The position numbers and the translations under genes were made by a program. A DNA stretch of 8,942 nt, taken from NCBI GenBank assembly GCA_041588495.1, contig JBFGWM010000109.1:1-8942 (forward strand), written 5' to 3'. This stretch comes from JBFGWM01 sp041588495 (GTDB lineage: Bacteria; Pseudomonadota; Gammaproteobacteria; Pseudomonadales; JBFGWM01). Every line of letters begins with the position of its first letter. The first letter of the stretch is position 1. Below the pieces are notes generated by a model. The model was not told the origin of the DNA and did not search any database. It saw nothing but the letters and a program-made list of their open reading frames with translations. This document shows positions 1 through 5,925 of the stretch, in pieces.

Positions 1-270
1 ATCGTATTCTCCGACGCGGGTCATGCGCAGGGCGCGCGTCCAGGGGACCAGGTCATAGTCCACACGGTAGCCCTCGGCCTCGAACACCCGGCTTGCGACT
101 TCGATCAAGATACCCGGCCGGTCGCTGTCCGGGTCACAGTTGTACGGACACCACTCGTCGGCACGCAGGGTGATCACCTTGTGGGAACCGGCCGCCTCAT
201 GTGCCGTGGCGGGTATCGTCATGGTGCCCAGCAGGAATGCCGCAAGCAGGCTCGCGGCCCGTGCGCTCAT
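1..270 (-). CDS. Periplasmic solute-binding protein, family 3 type (partial, C-terminus outside window)
   Basis: Reading leftwards from an ATG at 270, the frame stays open for 90 codons to the window edge, so only the N-terminal part is seen. Residues 1-23 form a signal peptide: a short n-region with one Arg, a hydrophobic stretch, and an Ala-Thr-Ala cleavage site before His24. The mature start matches the first lobe of SBP_bac_3 proteins: a beta strand (VITLRADEW), the Trp-x-Pro-Tyr-type ligand-pocket segment, a Pro-Gly-Ile-Leu-Ile-Glu turn, a helix, and the strand YRVDYDLVPW followed by a helix with Arg79 and Arg82. Two cysteines (C41, C45) flank Pro-Tyr-Asn and could form a disulfide in the periplasm. 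Members bind amino acids or other small solutes, for an ABC importer or a sensor; the ligand cannot be told. The start has a GGAAGG ribosome site at 279-284, 8 nt away. It is the last minus-strand gene seen here, 58 nt after the tandem receiver gene. Confidence 0.82.
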   Translation of the reverse strand, partial: MSARAASLLAAFLLGTMTIPATAHEAAGSHKVITLRADEWCPYNCDPDSDRPGILIEVASRVFEAEGYRVDYDLVPWTRALRMTRVGEYD

Positions 271-283
271 GCCTGGGACCTTC

Positions 284-299
284 CGCGAGGGGACTCGCG
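284..299 (-). promoter_or_regulatory. Perfect hairpin directly upstream of the solute-binding protein ribosome site
   Basis: CGCGAG at 284-289 and CTCGCG at 294-299 form a perfect 6-bp GC-rich stem with a 4-nt loop. In the minus-strand transcript the stem ends at the edge of the GGAAGG ribosome site of the solute-binding protein gene. There is no U-tract after it, so it is not a standard intrinsic terminator. It could limit translation or protect a processed mRNA end; function is inferred only from position. Confidence 0.35.
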
Positions 300-328
300 T
301 CGAAGATTCTGTCCTGTGTGCCGGGGCT

Positions 329-1150
329 TCAGAGCTCAAAACCGGTTATGCCACTGACATGGTGTTCGCGCAGACAGTTGCGTTGGCACAGAATTGCCCG
401 CACCAGGCGGTCCCGGTCCCACTGGTCCTTGGACAGGAATCCGACATTGCGGGTCCCGGAACCGGAAAGTCCGCGTTTTTGGAGGGCTGCTTCCGGTATT
501 CCGGAAACCACGAGGATCGCGGGGTTGTCCACCGACTTCAGGATTTCCCGCGCGAAGTCGATGCCGTCGGCGTGGTTCAGCTTGAGGTCGATGAGGTAGG
601 CGTCGAAGGCCTGCGCCTCCATTTTTGCGCGTGCGTCTTTCGTCGTGCACACAGTGACGACCTCGAAAGTGTAGGGTGCGGTATCCGAGCCCAAGGCGTG
701 ACGGACATACGCACAGTCCTCTTCGTCATCGTCAATGTACAGTACCCGCAGGGGGCCGTCGATCGCCCTGCGAACCAGTTCCGCGATCGCGGGCCCGTTC
801 CAGTCTTCCTTGGGAAAAAACTGCACGCTTCCCTCGTCGACCATCTTGCGCAGCGGAGCACCCAGCTTGTCGATGTCCGCGCCGGTGGTCACGACGATTG
901 GGAGGTGGACGCCCGCCTCGCGCAGCTGCTGAACGAAAGCCTGGCTTTCGTCCTCGCGGGCGTTTTCCAGGATAAGGTCCAGGAACAGTACGTCAAAAAC
1001 GCGCAACTGCATGGAGAATACCGCGCCCTCGATCCCGGATACGGTTTCCACGTAGTAGGTTTCCGGTTCGAGCCGGGAAAGAAATTGCCAGAAGATGGTC
1101 CGATCTTCCGGATCATCCTCGACGTACAGGATATTGAGCTTCACAGTCAT
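329..1150 (-). CDS. Tandem response-receiver protein (REC-REC) without output domain
   Basis: 273 residues made of two CheY-like receiver domains and almost nothing else. REC1 (about 5-130) has acidic pocket residues E11, D12 and D13, phosphoacceptor D58 in FLDLIL, Thr88/Thr89 and Lys114. REC2 (about 134-255) has D140-D142, phosphoacceptor D188 in YLIDLKL, Ser216 and Lys241. All residues for phosphorylation are therefore present in both. The short C-terminal tail (about 256-273) contains no DNA-binding, enzymatic or PilZ domain. Both domains end in the same unusual pattern, Phe-x-x-Lys-[Glu/Asp]-x-Trp then a helix with LVRxAI or similar, which suggests internal duplication. The strand and DDxED style resembles Rcp1-like receivers. 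I chose ATG 1150 because the receiver begins right after it; a TTG at 1207 would add 19 unlikely residues. The ribosome site is poor. It likely takes phosphoryl groups from a kinase, perhaps one of the two encoded at 3350-7293; the partner is inferred. Confidence 0.9.
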   Translation of the reverse strand: MTVKLNILYVEDDPEDRTIFWQFLSRLEPETYYVETVSGIEGAVFSMQLRVFDVLFLDLILENAREDESQAFVQQLREAGVHLPIVVTTGADIDKLGAPLRKMVDEGSVQFFPKEDWNGPAIAELVRRAIDGPLRVLYIDDDEEDCAYVRHALGSDTAPYTFEVVTVCTTKDARAKMEAQAFDAYLIDLKLNHADGIDFAREILKSVDNPAILVVSGIPEAALQKRGLSGSGTRNVGFLSKDQWDRDRLVRAILCQRNCLREHHVSGITGFEL

Positions 1151-1267
1151 CGAAGGGCCACGCCGGTTTACAAGGAAAAGGTAGCACCGTGCCTTGAGGT
1201 TCAGCAATGTTTGCGTCGGGGATCACGCATGAACGCGCGTTTGGATGTTGAACAGGCAACAGCCGTC
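1151..1267 (-). promoter_or_regulatory. Spacer with palindromes upstream of the REC-REC gene
   Basis: This 117-nt gap is the largest within the left minus-strand block and could hold a separate promoter for the receiver gene. It contains a perfect 10-bp palindrome AACGCGCGTT (1232-1241) and, next to it, TGCGT (1212-1216) paired with ACGCA (1225-1229) across 8 nt. I could not find a convincing -35/-10 pair. Either element may be an operator or a small RNA hairpin after the transporter stop codon. Confidence 0.25.
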
Positions 1268-2581
1268 TCAGTGTTGAACTTCTTGAAGTTTCCGGCTCAA
1301 CAGGCCGCCGCACGCTGCCATGGCGGCAAGCCCGAACAGCAGGGCGGGCGTGCCGGCCGACTGGGCAACCCAGCCGAGAAGGCCGGTCAGGGCCAGGAAA
1401 ATGCCGATGGCGGTATTGGACAGCGCGGTGTACGCGGCGCGGGTGCTCTCGTCTGCCATGTCAACGATATGGGTGGAGCGACCGATGCGCACCCCCTGGT
1501 AACCGATCATCACCAGGAACACGAATCCCGGCAACACGGCCGGGTGGGCCAGCAGGCCGGCACCGTAAAGGCCCGTCAATGCGGCCGTCAGCAGGGTCGC
1601 GCTGCCGAGCAGTGCCGCGCGCATCAGGACCTGGCGGCTGGAGCGGTCGGACAGGCGGCCCCAGAGGTAGCTGCTGCCCAGGCCGGCACCGGCCGAGGCC
1701 AGCACCAGGAAACCGATGTCGCCGGGAAAGCCGTTGCCCTGGCTGCTGGCGAGGGCGAGGAGGTAGGGCGGTGCCAGGGCCAGGGAAACCAGCAGGCCGC
1801 GGACGAGGATGAAGCGGACCAGTTGTGGATCTTCGCGCAGCAAGCCGACCTGCGCGACGGCCGTTTCCCAGGCGTTGCCCGCGCCGCCCGTGGCGCCGGG
1901 TTCCTCGGTCAGGCCGGCGAACAGGACGGCCGCCACCACCCAGAGCAGGGCGGCGGCCAGCATGGCGATGGAGACCGTGGTCACGCTGCGCTCGACGATG
2001 CCGCCGGCCAGCAGGCTCCCGTAGACCAGCACCACGGCGGCGCCCAGGCTGGTCGCGGTCCCGGTGGCGGTGCCGCGGCGTGCGCGGGACACGGTCTTGC
2101 CGAGGACGTCCTTGTAGCTGACCGAGCAGACGCTGCGGGCCAGCGCGAAGACCAACAACAGGCCGACGACGGCGGTCCCGGCTGCGGCGCCGTGCAGGGT
2201 GAGTGCAGCGGCCGCCATCCCGGCCACCGCCAGCCCCTGCACCAGGCTGCCGGCAATCCACAGCCACTTGCGGACCGGGCGGCGGCGGATGGCGCCGGCC
2301 ACGAACAATTGCGGAAGCAGTGCGCCCGCCTCGCGCACGGGGACCAGCAGGCCGAGGCACCAGGCCGGCGCACCCAGCCCGGCAAGCAGCCAGGCGAGCA
2401 CGACCTTGGGGTCGGCGAGGCCGTCGCCGGCCTTGGTGGCGCCCAGGCAGATCACGTGCCGCAGGAAATTACCGGGTTGCTGGTTGCAGGCGGACTCGGG
2501 AATGTCCTTGCAGATGCGCCCCTCGTCGTCGCCGGTGAGCAACTCGTAGAGGCGGTCCCGGGTCGCGGCAACCTGGTTCAC
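1268..2581 (-). CDS. Major facilitator superfamily (MFS) transporter
   Basis: 437 residues, mostly hydrophobic, with about 11-12 predicted membrane helices: roughly 58-98 (two), 107-128, 134-150, 175-195 and 203-223 in the N half, and 257-277, 290-308, 318-340, 347-363, 386-406 and 408-427 in the C half. A charged loop at about 224-256 separates the halves. The loop between helices 8 and 9 (GRLSDRSSRQ, 308-317) fits the MFS motif A pattern Gly-x-Leu-x-Asp-Arg; its counterpart in the N half is degenerate (AIRRRPVRK, 97-105). The soluble N-terminal stretch of about 45 residues (RLYELLTGDDEGRICKDIP) followed by a helix ending near ADPKVVLAWLL is characteristic of an uncharacterised proteobacterial MFS subgroup, as far as I recall. 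The substrate cannot be predicted. The start is GTG at 2581, the only start-type codon after the preceding in-frame stop, with no clear ribosome site; translation may depend on the gene 40 nt upstream. Confidence 0.88.
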   Translation of the reverse strand: MNQVAATRDRLYELLTGDDEGRICKDIPESACNQQPGNFLRHVICLGATKAGDGLADPKVVLAWLLAGLGAPAWCLGLLVPVREAGALLPQLFVAGAIRRRPVRKWLWIAGSLVQGLAVAGMAAAALTLHGAAAGTAVVGLLLVFALARSVCSVSYKDVLGKTVSRARRGTATGTATSLGAAVVLVYGSLLAGGIVERSVTTVSIAMLAAALLWVVAAVLFAGLTEEPGATGGAGNAWETAVAQVGLLREDPQLVRFILVRGLLVSLALAPPYLLALASSQGNGFPGDIGFLVLASAGAGLGSSYLWGRLSDRSSRQVLMRAALLGSATLLTAALTGLYGAGLLAHPAVLPGFVFLVMIGYQGVRIGRSTHIVDMADESTRAAYTALSNTAIGIFLALTGLLGWVAQSAGTPALLFGLAAMAACGGLLSRKLQEVQH

Positions 2582-2621
2582 GGGGCGGGTGGATGTCTGC
2601 GTGTCGGGCCCGGGGCCGGGA

Positions 2622-3119
2622 TCACGGCAGGTTCAGTTTGATGCCGAGTTCCCGGGCCGCGGCATAGGCCGTGCTTTCGAGGGCGATGCGGATCAGTTCC
2701 AGTGCGCTCTCCTCGTCGATCTTGCCACCGTACTCCGTCGGGTAGTGCTCGATGGCGGATTCCCGGGCGCGGTTGATGCGCACGCTGAAGCGGCGGATCA
2801 ATTCCTCGTCGCCGTCGACCAGTCGCACCACCACCAGTTCCGCGGATTCACCCAGGATGAGAATGGTGTTGGAGCAGAAACTGAGGCTGTCCGTGCCCAC
2901 GTCGCGCAGCAGGCAGGTGGAGACCTGGTTGGCTTCCTGGTCGGCGATATGGACCTGTACGCGGTGGGTGGCGCCGCCGGGACGTACCTCGTAGAGGCGT
3001 TCCGGTGCCGGATAGCGGGTGGTTCCGCGCCGGAACTCGTTGCCGAGAGAGACGTCCATCAGCGGCAGGCCGCTGTAGTCGATGTCCGATTCCGCAGAAT
3101 CCTCGTTTTCCGTGCCCAT
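2622..3119 (-). CDS. Conserved-looking hypothetical protein, faintly PilZ-like
   Basis: I do not recognise this protein. From ATG 3119 it has 165 residues, is soluble and acidic at the N-terminus (GTENEDSAESD), and has no signal peptide or membrane helix. The middle is beta-rich (ATHRVQVHIADQEANQV, then LLRDVGTDSLSFCSN, then AELVVVRLVDGD), and the last 30 residues form a helix rich in Ala, Glu and Leu. The order Arg-Arg-x-x-x-Arg, then Asp-Val-Gly-x-Asp-Ser, then strands, recalls a PilZ c-di-GMP domain. However, the Asp-x-Ser-x-x-Gly motif is not intact and the spacing is too long, so c-di-GMP binding is doubtful. A GTG at 3218 in the same frame would add 33 residues; their third-position GC looks coding, but neither start has a strong ribosome site and the shorter N-terminus looks more natural. 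It is the first gene of the left minus-strand block, 40 nt before the transporter, and is transcribed away from the kinase gene at 3350. Confidence 0.7.
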   Translation of the reverse strand: MGTENEDSAESDIDYSGLPLMDVSLGNEFRRGTTRYPAPERLYEVRPGGATHRVQVHIADQEANQVSTCLLRDVGTDSLSFCSNTILILGESAELVVVRLVDGDEELIRRFSVRINRARESAIEHYPTEYGGKIDEESALELIRIALESTAYAAARELGIKLNLP

Positions 3120-3349
3120 TCCGTTGCCGTTCCCGTACTGAGGCGCTCGGCCGGCCTGGATGCCGGACAGCGATCCCGGGCCGTCGTGGCCCACCAAATG
3201 GAATGAGTATGAGATCACAAATTAATGATCAGAATCCAGCGTTGCAGCGTGTTCCGGAATGCCCCCGAGGCCCTGACCCTCCGGTGGATAAATGCTGGTT
3301 TCTGCTAGTTTTATGGTTACCCGATCGTCCAGGCAACAAGGTGGACCGC
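3120..3349. promoter_or_regulatory. Divergent intergenic region between the hypothetical gene and the DISM kinase
   Basis: Promoters for both the leftward block and the rightward kinase must lie here or just inside the flanking genes. The part at 3215-3235 is AT-rich with ATTAATGATCA, and TTCCGGAA (3252-3259) is a perfect 8-bp palindrome. AT-rich hexamers such as TATGGT (3312-3317) occur, but none is matched by a good -35 at the right distance, so no promoter is assigned. If the hypothetical gene starts at GTG 3218 the region shrinks to 3219-3349. Confidence 0.45.
3338..3344 (+). promoter_or_regulatory. Ribosome binding site fixing the start of the DISM kinase
   Basis: AAGGTGG lies 5 nt before ATG 3350 (8 nt counting from AAGG). 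It decides the start: the same frame is open back to 3005, but that extension is Arg/Pro-rich antisense of the neighbouring gene, while the ATG here is followed at once by a signal peptide. Confidence 0.6.
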
Positions 3350-5683
3350 ATGTCGATGCCCCGCGCGACCGCGCGCTGTTCACGAGCACGCCTTCCATGG
3401 CGATTGCTTGCCTGGCTGCTCGTGATGACAGCCTGTCCCGTCGTGTCCGCGGCAGAAGTCGAGGTTGCCGAGGGTTTCGAACAGGCCGAGATCTGGGAGT
3501 CGGCAAGCTTCCTTCGCGATCCCGATGGCGCCCTGCCAGCCGCGGATATCGTGGCGGGCCTCCACGACTCGAGGTTTGTCGGCATGGGGTCCGGCATCCC
3601 CAACCTCGGCATCACCCGGGATGTGGTCTGGATCCGGGTCGCCTTGCGCCCGGCGGGTTCAGAGGTGCCGCCACCGGTGATCCTCGAGATCGCCTTCCAG
3701 CACCTGGACCGGGTGGAGTTCTTCACCCGCCTGCAGGACGGGGGGATTCTGCACGGCAAGAGCGGCGACATGGTTCCGCTTTCCAAACGTGCGCTCGATT
3801 CCCTGATGCCGGCGTTCCGGGTGCCGCTTGCGGCGGGCAAAACGCAGGTCGTTTACCTGCGCGTCAGTACCCAGGGCGCAATCCAGCTCCCGCTCCGGCT
3901 GTGGTCAGAAACGGCTCACGCATCGGCAGGCCGGCTTCGTATCGCGCTGATGTTTGCACTGGTCGGCGCCTTGCTTGCGCTTGCGCTATATAACCTGCTC
4001 CTCTACATCGTCGTCCGCGACTTCGTGTACGCGGTCTACATCGTGTATGTCACCAGCTTTGCCGCACTCAGCTTCCTGTATTCCGGGGGCGGGCAACTGT
4101 TGGGGCTCGCCGAAAGCCCCTGGCTCGCCAATCGCCTGCTGGTGGCCATGATCGCGCTCACCATGGCGTTTGCCAGCGAGTTCGCACGTGAGTTCCTCGG
4201 GCTGCAGAAACGCAGTCGGTGGCTCAATGGGTTGTTCCTGTTGTATTCGGCGTTCGGATTCCTGCTCGCGGTGGTCAGCTTTGCCCTGCCCTACTCGGTG
4301 GCGCTGCAGGCAGGTATCGTCGCGATGGCGGTTGCTGCGGCGTCTTTCATGGTCGTTGGTGTGTTCATGTGGGGCAGTGGCGTGCGCTCGGCGCGTTACT
4401 TCGTGTTGGGATGGAGTTGCCTGATCATCGGCGTGGTGATTGCCGCACTGCGCACCTATGGCATCCTGCCCACCAACTTTGTGACCTTGCAGATGGCGCT
4501 CGCCGGAGGACTCATCGAGGCCCTGCTGCTGTCGATGGCGCTGGCCGACCGGATCAACCTCGAAATCGAGGAAAAACTGCTGCTGCATCGCGAGAAGGAG
4601 TCCATCGGTGCGCACGCCCAGGAACTGGAAATGGCCCTCGAAGCCGCCAGCGCCGGTTTCTTCGAGATCGACCCGGAGCGCGAGGTGCTGACGATCGATG
4701 AGCGCCTTGGCCACCTGCTCGGGCTCCGCACCGGATTGCGGGACGTGCCTGTAGGCGATGTCATTGAATACCTCGGCGGCAACCTCGGTGAGCGCATGGG
4801 TAAGGAGCTGCAGAAAGCACTCTCGAGTTGGGCGCTGTGGGAGACCGAGGCGCGGGTTCCGTTGCCGGGCGGGGGGCTTATTGACCTGTCGATCCGCGGC
4901 CACATCGTGCGTGATGACAGGGGGCGCGCCATGGCGGTGCGTGGTTTGGCCTACGACGTCAGTCGTTACAAGCAACTGGAGGCGCAACTCAGGCGCAGCA
5001 ACGAACGCCTGGACGCGTTTTCCGCGCAGGTCGCCCATGATCTGCGCGGGCCGCTCAACCGGATCAGTATCTCCGCCGGGATGCTCGAATCCGACCTGGC
5101 CGGCCTCGAGGGCGAAAACGATCACAGCGAACTGATGGCGTTGGTTGGCCGTATCGAGCGGGCCATCGGCCACATGAAGCACCGCATTGGGGGCCTGCTG
5201 GACTATGCCCGCTCAGGGACGTTCTCCGCGGACCCGGTTGCGGTTCCCCTGGCCGCCATATTCGATGAGGTGTGCGAGGACCTGGAGCAGGAAATCTCCG
5301 CGCGCGGGGCCGTGGTCGAATCCCAGGGCCTGCCCGAGGTGACCGGCAACCGGGAGGCGATCGCCACGGTATTCGAAAACCTGATGGAGAACGCGATCCG
5401 TCACAATGACAACCCGGAACCCCACGTCGTGGTGCTAGCCCGGCAGGTCGGCGGACACTGGGAGGTGGAGTTCCGTGACAACGGCTCGGGCGTCTCCGCG
5501 GAACGCTTCGATGCCTTCCTGCAGCCACTGGGGCGTGGCTCCCAGGGAAAAAGCGAGGCACCGCCGGGATTCGGCCTCGCGATCAGCGACAAGATCCTGC
5601 GTGCGCTCGGTGGCCGCCTGGTGCGGGGTGATTGCGAAGACGGTTTTGCGGTTGTCGTGCACCTGCCCACGGGTGCTGCCTGA
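3350..5683 (+). CDS. Membrane sensor histidine kinase: 7TMR-DISM sensor, seven TM helices, PAS, HisKA, HATPase
   Basis: 777 residues. A signal peptide (1-34) with Arg-rich start ends at Val-Ser-Ala. A periplasmic 7TMR-DISMED2-type domain (about 40-190) follows, with VVWIRVAL, ILEIAFQHLDRVEFF, and YLRVSTQG before LPLRLW. Seven membrane helices run at about 197-222, 225-244, 262-280, 291-313, 317-342, 348-371 and 376-400. A short coiled segment leads to a PAS domain (about 425-540, FFEIDPE to RGLAYDVSRY). The kinase core has the H-box VAHDLRGPLN with His563, N-box NLMENAIRH (Asn681), G1 DNGSG (710-714) and G2 GFGLAI (740-745). All catalytic landmarks are present, so it should autophosphorylate. 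There is no receiver or HPt domain in the protein, so phosphate must pass to another protein; the receiver proteins at 329-1150 and 5926-7293 are the obvious local candidates (inference). DISM domains often sense carbohydrate-like or other small periplasmic ligands; the ligand here is unknown. Confidence 0.95.
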   Translation: MSMPRATARCSRARLPWRLLAWLLVMTACPVVSAAEVEVAEGFEQAEIWESASFLRDPDGALPAADIVAGLHDSRFVGMGSGIPNLGITRDVVWIRVALRPAGSEVPPPVILEIAFQHLDRVEFFTRLQDGGILHGKSGDMVPLSKRALDSLMPAFRVPLAAGKTQVVYLRVSTQGAIQLPLRLWSETAHASAGRLRIALMFALVGALLALALYNLLLYIVVRDFVYAVYIVYVTSFAALSFLYSGGGQLLGLAESPWLANRLLVAMIALTMAFASEFAREFLGLQKRSRWLNGLFLLYSAFGFLLAVVSFALPYSVALQAGIVAMAVAAASFMVVGVFMWGSGVRSARYFVLGWSCLIIGVVIAALRTYGILPTNFVTLQMALAGGLIEALLLSMALADRINLEIEEKLLLHREKESIGAHAQELEMALEAASAGFFEIDPEREVLTIDERLGHLLGLRTGLRDVPVGDVIEYLGGNLGERMGKELQKALSSWALWETEARVPLPGGGLIDLSIRGHIVRDDRGRAMAVRGLAYDVSRYKQLEAQLRRSNERLDAFSAQVAHDLRGPLNRISISAGMLESDLAGLEGENDHSELMALVGRIERAIGHMKHRIGGLLDYARSGTFSADPVAVPLAAIFDEVCEDLEQEISARGAVVESQGLPEVTGNREAIATVFENLMENAIRHNDNPEPHVVVLARQVGGHWEVEFRDNGSGVSAERFDAFLQPLGRGSQGKSEAPPGFGLAISDKILRALGGRLVRGDCEDGFAVVVHLPTGAA

Positions 5684-5700
5684 GGCCCATCCACTGGCCT
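5683..5700 (+). terminator. Weak hairpin at the end of the DISM kinase gene
   Basis: AGGCC (5683-5687) and GGCCT (5696-5700) form a 5-bp stem with an 8-nt loop that starts in the stop codon. It is followed by ATAATTTCGTTTC, only a loose T-rich tract. It might terminate the kinase transcript partially. The same bases overlap a -10-like box, so this could equally be a promoter start. Confidence 0.25.
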
Positions 5701-5705
5701 ATAAT
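5700..5705 (+). promoter_or_regulatory. Consensus -10 box (TATAAT) upstream of the receiver-kinase gene
   Basis: TATAAT is a perfect sigma-70 -10 hexamer in an otherwise GC-rich genome, lying in the 242-nt gap before the receiver-kinase gene. The best upstream hexamer at 18 bp (CTGCCT, 5676-5681) matches the -35 consensus only in part. A second AT box, TATAAA, lies at 5728-5733. Either could drive the gene at 5926, leaving a leader of about 190-220 nt. Confidence 0.35.
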
Positions 5706-5732
5706 TTCGTTTCATCCCACATTTCTCTATAA

Positions 5733-5793
5733 AAACAGATACCTCCGTGCGTTCGAAACTAGCTAAAACAGTGAATAGATGAAAATACTGTTT
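5733..5793 (+). promoter_or_regulatory. Operator-like AAACAG repeats upstream of the receiver-kinase gene
   Basis: AAACAGT (5766-5772) and its exact inverse ACTGTTT (5787-5793) have starts 21 bp apart, two helical turns. A third AAACAG on the same strand lies at 5733-5738, 33 bp before the first half-site, about three turns. The phasing suits a dimeric regulator bound on one face of DNA, just downstream of the -10-like boxes where it could repress. No regulator gene in the window is an obvious partner. Confidence 0.3.
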
Positions 5794-5925
5794 GCAAAAC
5801 GGCATCGCCCGTGGTTAAATAACGGATGTTTAATTAATGGGTCAATTCCATCCGGTGCGATGCCCATACCTTCTGTTCCCGCTCGTGCTTTCTCAGCGCC
5901 AGTGGAGTAAACCGGGGGGCCGGAA

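Noticed and set aside
1151..1207. Upstream TTG start for the tandem receiver gene
   Set aside because: Would add 19 residues before a standard receiver start, with a rare start codon and no ribosome site.
140..2641. Very long plus-strand open frame (833 codons) across the left block
   Set aside because: It is antisense to the clear receiver and MFS genes; its translation is Gln/Gly/Ala/His-rich without domains, an effect of high GC at third positions in the minus-strand genes.
3005..3349. N-terminal extension of the DISM kinase frame
   Set aside because: Arg/Pro/Cys-rich and largely antisense to the hypothetical gene; the signal peptide and ribosome site place the start at 3350.
3986..5182. 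Minus-strand open frame of 398 codons inside the DISM kinase gene
   Set aside because: Antisense to membrane helices, PAS and H-box of a strongly supported kinase; composition is His/Gln/Arg-rich with no recognisable domain.
5779..5910. Small in-frame open frame of 43 codons just before the receiver-kinase gene
   Set aside because: Begins MKILFAKRHR and ends 15 nt before the gene, but has no ribosome site, lies across the inverted repeat, and is low in coding character. A leader peptide cannot be excluded but is not supported.
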